Source: Mesaphorura yosii
Lineage: Eukaryota > Arthropoda > Collembola > Poduromorpha > Tullbergiidae
Reading direction: 5' to 3'
Length of the DNA: 64,000 nt
Assembly (NCBI GenBank): GCA_009869945.1
Contig: WIXG01000074.1
Span: forward strand, 124,001-188,000
Shown here piece by piece: positions 38,078-50,263 of the stretch (position 1 is the first letter of the stretch; each line of letters starts with the position of its first letter). A program made the position numbers and the translations under genes. The notes below the pieces were generated by a model, which did no database searches, had not been told where the DNA came from, and was given only the letters and a program-made list of their open reading frames with translations.

Positions 38078-40462
38078 TACGAAATATTTCGTATTTCTTT
38101 CATGCTTTTGCTTTCTGGATTCTTTTTCGCTGGAAGATGGATAATTTTTTTATATTAAAGTTTACATCAGAAGACAGGCACAGTAGAGACAAGTTATGCG
38201 TGTTGCATAATAAAATTCCTTGGTCGGCGATGATGACGAGGAGCCATACGCGATACAGATGATGTCTTAGTTAATGTATGGTACAACAGTCTCTCGCTGC
38301 AACTTCGACTCCCGTCTTCGCCATGTTGATATTTTGTTGCAAAATCTGCATTCGAAAGGTTTCCTCCTTTCTTCTGAAAAGTTGTGCCAAAGAAAAATGC
38401 AGCGAGCAGAGTCATAAAGTGACAACATGATAATTTTGGGCGACTTTTTCTGAACTGAGATGCTTGTGAATGAGTTATGGAATAATAATAACGTAAATGA
38501 ATAATGTGCTGGGCGTGGGCAAGGCAAGTGTGTGAAGGGAAAGAAAGACAGAATTATAACCAAGCAGGCTTGGAGCGGAGCAGGCTTCTGGAAATTTATC
38601 GAGAATCTTCTTATTTTACGGGTAAGGCACAGCAGGGCAAGGAATCGTTGAATATGGAAAGAATGCAAAATATAAAAAAAATTGGAATGTAACATCCGAC
38701 CACGAGCGAATGAGTTTGTGTAAACAAAATGCTGCAGAAAAGTTGCAACCAAGCCAAGGCGAGAATTGTGAATCGAGAAGGCCGTATCTATAAAACTGAA
38801 TGGGAAATAAATTACGTCGCATGTTCTGCAGCAGAGAGAAAATCTTTGCATCCTGTAGAGATTGAGGAAGTTTGCATTTCGTTCGCAACACTTCTACAGA
38901 CTTTCACATTTGATACTTCACTGCATTAGACTCCTAACGGTGATGTGCGATGTGTGAGTCAGTATAAATGAATGGACGCTGCAGAATTTGAATGCAAGAA
39001 CTTACAAAAGGCAAATTCAAGCCTCATTAATTTTATGGCCGCGTCTGGAAGGAAGTATTTAATTTTGAAATGTCTGCCCGGAAAGAAGAAGTGTGTGGAA
39101 CGTGAAATGCCTTTGCACTCGTCGCGATGTGGCACTCGCATTTTCTCCATTTTTTTGCTAACACGCTGTAACCTTAAAAAGTAATGTCCAGGCTAGGCAT
39201 TACCACACATCATTTTTTGATCCAGCTCTATCAAGCCAATGCTCTCAGTGCGTGCTTGTAATTGTAATGCGAGAGAGCAGTCAGCAGTCTGAAGGACGAC
39301 GAGCAAAGCAAAAGGAAGGAAATGGCAAAGCGTCAAAGAGGAGAAAGTTTAAGAATGAGAAGCTAATCGAAATGAATTGTGTAGATTTATCTTGCTGCTT
39401 GTCTCTATTGCACTTGTGACTTGTCCTGGCATTCCGAATTCTGAACGAGAGAAGAAGCCAAAAGTCTTTCTCTTTCCTGCAGCCTGCATTGAGCTTCTCG
39501 CTCGATTTTGATTTGAGTCGACGTGCACAAGCAGAAATCTTGTCCAATATTTTAACATCAAAGAGTTGTAAAAGACTGGCAACCAAATTGGCTGGACTTA
39601 ACTACTTAACCTTTTCTTTTCACATTTGCTTCATGCTTCACAGGGCGAGAGAAGCCCAGCTTGTGCTTATGCATTGGGCTTCGTTGCGTATTCTCGGCAG
39701 CAGGCCGCCAGTCAGCTGTGCATGTACGCTCTGAATGTATTTGAGTATTTGCGTTGCGCATTCGGAGTAACAAATCAAGCTCGCTGCGTACGTGTGTGTA
39801 ATGCGATACCATTATTTCAAATCAAAGTTAGATTCTTTTTTATGACTTACAAGAAGAAGAAATAGGAGAGGAAGGCGAAACGCGAAAGCGGAATACGGAT
39901 TTCAATCACATTGGAATTTTCCACTTCTGACTTTCTTCGGGCCCATTCTCGGAGCCCGACCGACATGCTACGCGGTGTGGAACCCAAGTAAATAAAATGG
40001 ATTTTTATTGGATAGAAAATTGGAAATTTTAGTATTGTTATGATGCGAGAATAAAAGAATCAACTTTGCCTGAATTTGTTGATGTTCTTTGTAAGAGCGT
40101 GTTCAACGTGCATTTAGCTTTTAACGTGTTTCGGGTCTTTGTAGATTTGTAATATTTCTGAATTGGCAATGAAATCCGCTTTCTTTTTCAGCCTGACCCC
40201 GGTGCCCGTACCAGCTAGGCTCTTGTTCTTGATGCCTTTTAGGTCTGTGACTTTGACATTGGTTTTGTCGGTCGCCTAGTCTTGCTTGGCACTTGGTGCC
40301 TGCAAGTTTTCTAGTTATTTAAACCACAGAATTACTATTACTGCAATTCGCAAGTAAAACACTCTTACTTGGAGTCTCCGCATTGCATGTGCATCCAACA
40401 AGCTCCGGGATGCTTCTTAAATATTTATGGAACTGATAAAGTATGCAAATTAGTTCTCATGC
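38078..40462. other. non-coding stretch with strand-biased purine content
   Basis: Around 38250-39000 the plus strand is purine-rich, so the minus strand is poor in stop codons and shows overlapping open frames of up to 194 codons. These have no protein character beyond Phe/Leu/Ser runs. No gene is recognised. Confidence 0.45.
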
Positions 40463-40648
40463 ATGAAGATTTACTATAGCCTCTACATAACTGTTGTAGT
40501 GTTAGCCATAATTGTAATTTACTACCACAAAGTAAATGGCGATTTACATGGCCTGCCTGATTTGTGTCAAAAATACGAGTGGCTTAGTGTGTGCGTCCGA
40601 AGTCTGAATTTCAAATACCACCAGTCCGAGCTTGACTTTTGGCTTTAA
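40463..40648 (+). CDS. candidate small secreted peptide precursor, 61 aa
   Basis: A single exon starts at a true ATG. Residues 1-26 look like a signal peptide (KIYYSLYITVVVLAIIVIYY then HKVNG, likely cleavage after Gly26). The mature part is short with two cysteines spaced C-x8-C (LCQKYEWLSVCVRS) and ends SELDFWL. An AATAAA at 40673-40678 lies only 25 nt past the stop, and an A/T-rich TATTTATG lies about 40 bp upstream of the ATG. The layout of signal peptide then one disulfide loop resembles short neuropeptide precursors such as elevenin (also C-x8-C), but the residues in the loop do not match well, so no family is assigned. It could also be a chance open frame. Confidence 0.35.
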   Translation: MKIYYSLYITVVVLAIIVIYYHKVNGDLHGLPDLCQKYEWLSVCVRSLNFKYHQSELDFWL

Positions 40649-43600
40649 GTAATTGACGAAACGGGTCCAGTGAATAAATTAATTGGCAAACACTCGCGTG
40701 CTGCGCGAGTGCACTTCAGAGTCCTGGCATTGGGGTAGACAAATGAAATAAGGTTCAGGCAAGAGAACTTCGGCATCACTCATTGTTAAAAGGTGGTATA
40801 TGTTTGCCAGTAGTTCGTAGCGCTTCCATTCTATTTTCTGCAGCTTTTATATTAAATGCGGTGTACTTTCGCCGGTACTTTTCCGAGCCCACAACTTTGT
40901 AATTTATTTAATGAAAACGAAGCAGGTTCTCAAGAGTGAGGCAGGTGCGACGTAGTCAAGAAAATTCGAACTCTTCTTCCATCAAAGTTCGGAATAATCA
41001 GGAGAAAGTCTTTGGCGATGTGTCCCAAATATCGCCGCCATTTCTGGAATGAGAAAGCCTTGTCTCATCTGTGTCCTTGATTTTGACAAGTAATTAACTC
41101 CTGTCGTAGAGTTTATTAACCTGGCATGAGTTTTAATGTCATACACGAGCGCGCGAGGACATGGTGCAGAGAAAGAATCGCCAATGCCAAGTACGAAACT
41201 TTTGTTCCCTGAAAGGGGAAAAGTTAACGAAATCGAACAGGCTGACTTGATAAGAAAGTCTTCAAGCATACATGCGTGCCCCGAACCTGATGTCAATCGC
41301 TTATCGTTTCGGCTTCGTCTGCCGCTGCCGTAATCTCAGCCCTTAGTTGTTAACGAGATCCGAGAATTACAACTTTTAAACAGATAATAAACTTACTTCA
41401 GAGGATAAACGATAAATGCAGGGAAGAATGAATTTCTATTTGCAGAGAGATCATGATCGCAGCACTTTATCATTTCCAGATCAGCGTTCTTTAAGCCTAC
41501 TGAATGCTTTAAACTCGCACGTATGACTTTACTATCGTGCATTGCAAGGAGATCTCAGGCTAAGCCAATTCGATTCAATATTATGATGACACTACTATGG
41601 TTCTTTATAGCATGTCTGGCTCGTGTTTAGGCTTTGTACTTTGCTCGTATGTCATAATGCCTGGTAACGAAATCTATGGTCTCTGCGTTGAGCTGACGCA
41701 TGGAAGACTGCATCATGATGAAGATGAAGATTACATTTCTCCTCTTTTAGAAATGATTGCCTGCGATGATAAAGAAAAGAAACATCAAGTCGTCTAGTCG
41801 TTTGCCTTTCTTACTGAAGCAAAGCCAAAGTCTGGCTGTTTGCTACTTAACTTTTCGTGCTGAGGAAGATTTAAGTTGGTTTTCTACACTGCCATTGCAC
41901 TACTTCAAACTCCAGCAGCATAAAGCATGTCTGAAGTCTGAGTAAAGCACGAGTCAAAAATGGATTTCTCCTTTCAATTTTTCTATCCCTTCTCTCTTGT
42001 AAACAGAAGGAAATTGCTGTGAAAGGAAAATGAACCGTTTCGCATTTCGCATTTCTAGCGTGGCGTATTTTTTTCCTCGACCAAGACAGCGTGACGTGGC
42101 GTGAAGGCACGTTTCTGGCCTGAAATGAGATAACACGCACATCTTTCCAGGTCCAGGCAAGGCCAGGCCACAACCACACCACGCGTCGCTTTAATTTCGC
42201 CTTTGCCTTCGCGCAGTCAGGATTTCCAAATGCTGACACGTCGCAGTCTCAAGCACAATGCCATTGTGGTCGAAATGACGAGCAGAGCTGCATTCTCGCA
42301 AAAACTCAAGTCAGGTCCACGAGCCGCATGTTTCTGCGGTTTTTACTGTTCTGTGCTGACATGCTGACTCGGTGACTGCTGACAGATCTTTCCGATGCGC
42401 GATGCAATGTAATGCCTCACTTCCTTTCTTAAATTCTATTTTAATCCAATCTATTGTGGGGCTAGAATGCGTCTGACCGGCGTGGCGACCGGTTCAATTC
42501 ATTTCAGCGTCCCTGGTGCAAAAGTGCAACGGCAACGTGTATCGGGCTAAAAATAAGTTCGGCTCATCTTAGAAACCCCAATAAATTATTATCCTCGTGC
42601 TATTTTGTATTCTTAATCCAACTTCTTGTCCCTTGCGTAGGCGCCGGTGCGAGTATTTATTGCCGTATCAGATCGCTGCGCTTGCTTACTCATTTTGTTT
42701 CATTCTCGAGGATGTATTCAATGTATTATGCCTGGTCATGGCCATATTATTTATTTCGAGTACAGCCACAGTTGGAATGGAGAAAGTGTAAAAGCAAGTG
42801 AATGATCGGAATGTCAATTCATTCATTCCACTGGTGTATGGTACCTTGATTCCAGTTCCAACTTTTCTGATACACGTATTTTTCTGCTGGAGGACGCGCA
42901 CATGATTATTACTTACAAGTTTGCTGTTAATATATAGACGAGGACGCGCACGAGAAAAACGACGGGCACGTGCCTCTGCTTGAATTTCTTTCCACCATGT
43001 CAATTCATATCGGAGTGTATCACAATTTCGAAATTGGAAGAACTTTTTGGCGTGACGCGTTCCAGCAGCGCAGCGCAGCATTGAGAACAGCTGCTTTGTG
43101 GCATTATGCAGCAAGTATTCTAAGCTTGAAGAAGCACGAATGCGAATGCCGTGAAATATGAAATCCGAAATCGTCGTTGTTAAAAGGGACTCGTGCATCG
43201 CGTCGTGTCGCATCTTCGCTCTATTCATATCTTCCGGTTCAGTAGATTCCAATCCAACTCGGTCCAAACTTTGTGAGTTCGATTCACTGACTCGCGCCAT
43301 GTCTGTCTCTGTCTTCGGCTGATCTTATTATTGGGTATATTACATTAGGCACTGGACTTTTGCTCTTTGTCCCGAATTCTCGAAATAGGCCAACAAATTC
43401 AAGCAAGCAAAGGAAGACATTTTTTTGATCCGGAAATGTGAACGCTCGTCAAAAGCGAGAGTGCGTTTCTGTCCAGTCTTTTGATTTTTGCTACGCGAAT
43501 TGCCAGCGGAAAAGTGGTGGCTGGGGAATAAGGGAATAATGCGTCCATGAATAAAATGAATATGAGCGTATTGTCAACACAGCAATTTTTCCTTATAACA

Positions 43601-43708
43601 TTTGTGTTGTGCGTGCATAATCTTTGCTCTCAGTTGTGCTGCTCGTCTAATGTCTCGACGTCCGTGTCCGTACAGCCTCTGCCCTTTCGCATTTCGCTGT
43701 ATCGAAAC
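40649..43708. other. non-coding stretch, no gene recognised
   Basis: A perfect 8-bp stem with a 5-nt loop lies at 40691-40711 just after the small peptide candidate. A 204-codon minus-strand open frame at 42686-43300 has no recognisable motif and is treated as chance. Confidence 0.45.
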
Positions 43709-43774
43709 TGATCTCTGATCTCTGATCTCTGATCTCTGATCTCTGATCTCTGAACTCGGCGGCGAAGCCGAGTT
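43709..43774. repeat. heptamer tandem repeat followed by a perfect hairpin
   Basis: Six perfect copies of TGATCTC occupy 43709-43750. After TG a perfect inverted repeat follows: AACTCGGC at 43753-43760 and GCCGAGTT at 43767-43774, with the 6-nt loop GGCGAA. The repeat is read directly from the sequence; its function is unknown. Confidence 0.9.
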
Positions 43775-46700
43775 GGGAAGGATGACAATTTACTGTTACT
43801 TGCTGCGGAAAATGTTGAAAGAGTTACTGACTGGTGACTCGTGTTTCAAGCCCGGAGCTGTCATTGTTAGACTGTTTCGCATTAGTGAGGAAATCTAATG
43901 TTGTGAGTACTGAAACTGAAAAATCGGGAAGCGCATAATTTTAAACATACGACTGCCATTTGTGTAAGAACTCGCTCATTTTCCAGTGCTTTGAACTGAA
44001 TTTTGGCATTTCCACGTTTTGAAACTGTAGACAGTCCTTTCAGAAAATCTGTGGTGTTGACAGTCGTCCTTCCTCTAATAAATCCTGTCACATGAACCGA
44101 ATAGTCTGGAGACTCGATTAGTAGGGACTAATAACTAGTAGCGACTGACTAATGACTGGTAACTTGCTCGTTCTTAATATCAAAAATTTCTTCCAACGAC
44201 TGCCCGTCTCCAGGTTACTCAAGCTTACTGAAGGCAATCAAAGTCTTATTAGTTGCAGAAACTTGTCTGGTGCTTATTAACATCGCGAACAGATTCTATT
44301 AGATTCGGGTCAAATGAGTAATACTTCGAGTTTGCTTGGGGCCCAATGTGAGTTTGGTGATTTTGGATTGGAAATTGAGATTTTTGATCTGACGAGGAGC
44401 AGAAAACGATGGCGAAAGCGGGTGAAGGCTGAAAGCAGGAAGCAGAAATGGTATGAAGCCAACGGCAGTCATATAATAACTTTTTACAAATAATGCGTAG
44501 TGTTGTTCATTTAGATTTGAATCTGCGACCATTTTCCTTTATCATCTTCTCCCCCACTCCTTTCCTTTCTCAGCGGTACTTCTTTTTAATATAACTTCAA
44601 CTTCCTACTTTGCCTTTTACTCGTTACTCTTGCCAGGCGCGTTTACATTTGGCTGGCGCAGGGAGCTGCGACTCGACTAAACTTTTCAACTTCTCCTGGT
44701 TCTAAACCACCGAACCTTATCTTCGTTTTTTTAAAGTTTACGTAGTTTCTCTCGCTTGTCTCGAGGGAAGTGTGTACGCGTACCTGCGAGAGAAGGCGAA
44801 GAGGGACCGACGACAAGGCGCGGCAAATGGAAAAAGACATTCAGAGCAATCAAAAGTTGGATTTCATGAAATTAGAATCCTTTCACGCCGAGAAAGAAAG
44901 GAGGAAATCGGTGATATGAGAAAATGGAGAATAGAAAATGGTCGATGAGATTGATGCGAATGAAATGTCGAGTTAGGGCTCGCGTCGGTCTCATCCACAA
45001 TTTCCATCTCTCAATAATTAGTAAAGAAGCTTGGTGTAGCGTGTGCTAAATCAATAGCGTATCATGTTCGCAAAGTAAATTCGCACTTCATCCGAAATAT
45101 GGACTCGACTCAAGGACTGTCGCTACTGCTGCTGCTCTTCTGAGTTAAGAGATTGGTTATTTGATATCGCTGCAATTTAGGAGCAGCAGGCCAGACCACA
45201 ATCGATGACTTGACTTGTCGAACCTTGTTCTTGGTCGCTATTCGCCAGTGCGTTTCGCATTGTTTGGTGAAACATGATAGGTTCACCTAAGCTAATTAGA
45301 CACTGACTTCCAGACAGCGGCTAGGCGGAAGGCTTTCGTCTTTTTGCCTTTGCTTTTCGGTTATGTGAAATCAATACATTTGATCCATACGATGATATAG
45401 ACGGCTCCGACAATTGCCTCTACCTTCATAGGTAAATGAGAGAGGCGATGGCAGAACCGTGCTACTCTGTAATAAAACCGCAACCAGTCGTGCAACCCAC
45501 ATCAAGCAACTATAAAAAGAAAATTGTAGTTTATCTATTATTAAGCATCCGGAGCTTAACACAAGGACGGAGTTGGTAAATTAATATGTTTGAAGCTCGC
45601 TTAACTTATTTCTGCAAACACACCCACTCCCACTCACTCTTCGGGTTTTTACGTTACTCACTTTGAAAACCGGCTTCCACGTTGAAGCTGAAGGCGTTCC
45701 ACTTTCACTACTTTCACTGTACACGTACACCGTTTCACTTTAGGAAAGCATAGCAGAAATTGATAAGAATAAAGCCAGGCGGAATTAAGCGTACAAGAAG
45801 ATTGTATCATACTCCAAGATTTTGCCTGTGTCGATTGCAGTTGCGTGAGTACGCTCGACGCTTTTCGGGATAATGCAAAATATCGAAAAGCGAAATGGGT
45901 TTATTATGTTATTTATCAGTCTTGTAATTATGTGTCTTGTGTTTTGCCAACCGCGAAGAGAACAGCACGAGCACGCGACTCGCGCGCGATTGGCTTTAAT
46001 TCAATTTAGCACGCTGGTGTGAGATTTAATTTGTTGTCATCATGTTTCTTGTGCTTCCTCTGGAAGGCTGGAACCTGGATCTAGAAATGCATTGTCCTCC
46101 TGTGCGTTTCCGCGTCCGCGTATGCGTATGCAAAGTAACAAAGTGATTTTCCTGATATCCTGATACGCTTTGAGCATAAACAATGCGGGCTAGCACGGTG
46201 TTGGCGAATTTAACTTTGGCGCAGTGCATTCTCGTTCAGCTTCAGGAGACAATGAACAACGAGCGTTACATAATGCAACGTGGAAAACAATTTTCATGAT
46301 TAACTTTCACACACAGGCACACGCATTACGCATGAGACATGAATGACTGTTACGAACACATTATCCATTAAGCGTGTACTTCAATTATGCCTATTACCAC
46401 ATGCTTCCCAGTTGGAGTTGCATTGCATTGAGGCAGGATCCGGGAGGGCAACGGGAACGGCAATGGCGATGGCTTTTATTAATCTCGGAAGTTGGAGCGA
46501 ATCGAGCTACCTGCTTGCCTGCATGCCTTCAAAATGTAGACTAGACTGGGACATTGTCTGCCTTTGTCTCTCTTCTTCTATATTCAAATGAGATAGTTTG
46601 TAGTTAAGCATTGTAGGAAGCATGAAAGAACATTAACCAATCCATTGTTCCTTTTATGCCCAACTTTCCTTCTGTGATCCGAGCCGAACAAGCGTCTGCT

Positions 46701-49700
46701 GGAAAATTCTGGCTGCCTTTCACCATAATTCTGTAATGCACTGCAGGAGCAGCATATTAAATGCTTTACCTTATCAGAATTACGAAGAAACTAAAGTTTA
46801 ATACTTTTTATTCGCGTTTAGTGCACTTCGCCGTGTGCCTCGATCTCTTTTTGCTTTCGCTCGTCTTGCCTCAGAATGAATGTGAGCGACTCGAGCTGGA
46901 TTCCTAATGCAGAGTTCGCTTGATGAGTTCATTTATCTTTGTCTTTGAGAGGAACCGTGTATAATAGAGTTTTTGTTGCTTCTCCCGTTCACTGTACTCG
47001 CTCGGAGGAAACGCGAAACGCGCGACATGTTCCCAGAATTCCATTCAATTCAATATTACAAGAATTTTTGCACTGTCTCCGTCCTTGTCGTAGTTACGCC
47101 GCCTTTGCCTTGGGCCTCGGCTTCGCAAACGCAAACTGCGAACGCATCGCCTTTTGCTTTCGCTCGTTCCGGTGCGCGGTGCTTTGAAAAGTTGGAATTT
47201 CGTTCTTGAGCTGACGATGACGAGAGTTTACAAGAGCTTACGGATGAATCGCATCGGAGTTGGAAATTAGCTCCCAAACGGGGAAAGAATTTAGGCTTAT
47301 GCTGAGCTCACCTCCATTTGCTTCTCATCAACACGTTCTGCTAGGGATTTAAAACGAGCGCAGTGTTGAAATAATTTGATTTCTACGGTATGGATTTAAC
47401 AACGCCATCGCTCGCAATTTATTTCGTGAACGTGAATGGCATTGTAGTACATAAACAAGAGCTTGATGGCTGTAAAATAAATCTGCTCGTGCAGTTAAAT
47501 CAGAGTTTTAATGACATTGCATGCCGGCCCTGTATTTGTAAACCTAAACAAGCTCTCATCTCTCTCTCGTTTGTGTTCGTCAAATATCAAATTGAATGTT
47601 GCTAAAGCAGGCTGGAAGCTCAGAGTTGAGTCGACCGTCCAGATCCACCGTTCTTCGAAAGGAATGTTGCAGTGGAGGTCGAGATTAAGGTCAAACTTGT
47701 AATTTATAACGCACCAACACCGACACAACACATCATGGAGTATTTAATACGAATGTCAGCGCAAATGAAACTCTGACTGACTGTTGACTTATGAGCTGCT
47801 GTTCTCTTGATGCTGCTGCGCTCCGGGACAGATAATCCAAATTCATTACTCATAGGTCTAATCTTCACGATTCTTCATTCAGCAAAGAGCACTCTAAATA
47901 TTTAAAGCGTGAAGTGCAAGTTTGATAATTAATTAGTAACTGAAGCTTGGAATTCTCGAATTCGTGCATTAAGTCCGAATGTGAAACTATTCGTTCGAGT
48001 AGTTTGTTTTTGTTGGTGAATCCAACGAATTTGTAAAATAACGCCATTTATGAAATTGAATTTATAAGATGAAATAAACAAAGAAAATACAAAAGTTCAA
48101 GCGAATTCCCAGGAGAGAAGGGTTCAGTTGAAGGCTTTTCTGTATTATCTAAGTGATTCACCATAAGGAAGGCATAAAGAATTTAACTAATAATTCTAGA
48201 AACCGCAGGTGAGACACTTCATTTCGTGTCAGACGTCAGACGAGTTATGTCAAGCTAGAACTGGATTCCATTCAGGTTTGTCATTGTCACAACAGTGAAC
48301 AGTCGCAGTCAACGCTTGTGGTTTAATTATTACGAGTTACGACAAGACGAGAAATGTGGCATTATTTATGCCGCGTAAGCGTAATTACTCATGATCTTCT
48401 TGGATTACTGGAATTACTGTATTGCACCTGCCCGAGCAGCCCATTCTAGGCGACCATGGCTCGTCCTCGTGCTCAGAAAATATTTACACAAAAGAATCTG
48501 AATTCCGAGCCAATTATGCCAGGCATGTTTAAATCATAATAATGCGACAAGGAGCATTGCAATTACAACCATCCATAAACACGAATCCTTCACCCGTACA
48601 CATTTTATTGCTCGAACAGTCAGCGTATAATTACTCGGGAATTTATGCACGACGCAATTAAATTATGCAGTCGTGTTTTATAATTTATACCGCAATTCAA
48701 ATTGCATAAACACGGCTGCGATTTTATTGCCAGCCATTAACAGCTGAACTACGTGAAATTTAGACAGGAAAAGCCCAACAGTTGGCCTTAATCAGTCTGG
48801 AGCACTTTCAGTTCTCGAGCCAAGAAAAGAATTAGCTCTTATTATATTGCGCTCTTATCTTTATGGTTTTGTGTTTCCTCTTTCACTCTCCTCGAAAATT
48901 CGGACGTAAGAAAGCGAAGCGTGCTTTCTGGCTCAATCCAACATTTTATGCCTTTTCTTGCATCGCATTGCATTGCCAACTGCGTTAAGAAGTCGGTCTG
49001 TCAGTCGCTTGTTGATGAAGAGAGAAAGAATGTGAATTATTTTCGCACAACCTGTACAACGTGTTCCTGATTGTATCGGCTCCGCCTTACGTTCGTCATA
49101 TTCCGCCGCACTGCGAAACCAGAGAACCAATTTCTCCTTTTGTGAGAGCAGCCGCAACAGAGCAGAAGAACAGATCCGATCTTGTGCGAGTCTTATTCTT
49201 GTATTTTTATTGATTAAATATTAATTTTTCATGAGTGAACAAATTCCATATGGCATGACTGCAACAGATACAGAACGGAAAGGAAATGCCGCCATAAAAA
49301 TATTTTCATCATTTTCACTTGGTTTCAGGAAGGCAGGAACGAAGGCGAAGGCAGAGGCAGACCACATTTCACTGGCTGACTGAGTGTTGAGTGCTGAATT
49401 CCATTTACGGCATTATTGATTGGAATATAATTTTATTTTTTAGGTTTATTACAATTTCGACTTAAATCGTAAACTACTGCGGCGGACGCATTAAATTGCT
49501 GTGAGCCGTGCTTGAGTAGATTGCCTGCGAGCCTCTGCCTTTTCGTACTCCACTTCTTTATTCTACTACTTTCTACTCAATTCTGCTGAGCCGTGCAGTT
49601 ATGCCCGACGGCTCGTGGGTGTCTTCTTTCCTCGCAACCCAAAGTGAAGTTGGATTGAATCAAGTCTTGCTCACTCCATAAAGAGTAAATGAGAAAGGTT

Positions 49701-50045
49701 GCCTCGTCGGTCGAAGCGAGTTGATAGGAGATATCAAACTTTGCCAATAATTTAATTTCCCTGAGGTTACGGGCTCTGGAGACCATAGACGTGCTCCGAG
49801 AGAACCAGAAGCAGAGTCATGGAATTTTAAGTGCATTAGAACTTAAAACACACACGATACATAATTAATATCGACAAGAATGAAGCGTGGAACTGCGACT
49901 TGGGCACGGTTCTCAACATCACGACTCACGGCGATTGAGTTTGTCATGTGGCAACGCATAGTTTTAAACGAAACATTTCATTGAGGGACGGTTTCAGTGT
50001 AATGTCATGTTTAGTTGAAATTCAAGCTGTAATCGTTGTTCGCAG
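43775..50045. other. non-coding stretch, no gene recognised
   Basis: More than 6 kb of AT-rich DNA with only short open frames. No family resemblance, RNA gene or sizeable repeat array was found. Confidence 0.5.
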
Positions 50046-50263
50046 TGCCTGGAGCAGAAAAGGCTCTGATAGTATACAAACTTGAGCACGGCACGGTAGT
50101 GATGAGACAAACAATAATTTTACTTGATTCAATTAGAGAAAATGAAAAGCGTAACCTAACCAAAGACATGTCTCATGCCAACCGTCCACATGTGAGAATG
50201 CGCGTGATTTTCACTCATTTCAATGTAAAATCCTTGCATGTGATCTTTTATGATGGGAAACGA
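50046..50263 (+). CDS. orphan internal-exon candidate (72 codons)
   Basis: The segment sits between an acceptor (GTTGTTCGCAG, ending 50045) and a consensus donor (GTGAGT from 50264) and is open in one frame throughout: KALIVYKLEHGTVVMRQTII, then LLDSIRENEKRNL, ending HVIFYDGKR. The composition is mixed and protein-like, but no family is recognised and no partner exons were found. Chance is a real alternative. Confidence 0.2.

Noticed and set aside
38267..38851. 194-codon minus-strand open frame
   Set aside because: The minus strand is pyrimidine-rich here, which removes stop codons. Overlapping frames are also long, and the product is Phe/Ser/Leu-rich without motifs.
42686..43300. 204-codon minus-strand open frame
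   Set aside because: It starts with ATG but has no signal peptide, domain, repeat or family resemblance, and I recognised no splice or promoter context. A stop-free run this long is unusual by chance but composition can explain it.
45210..45230. B-box-like sequence for a tRNA on the minus strand (GGTTCGACAAG)
   Set aside because: No A-box or cloverleaf could be built around it, so no tRNA is called anywhere in the window.
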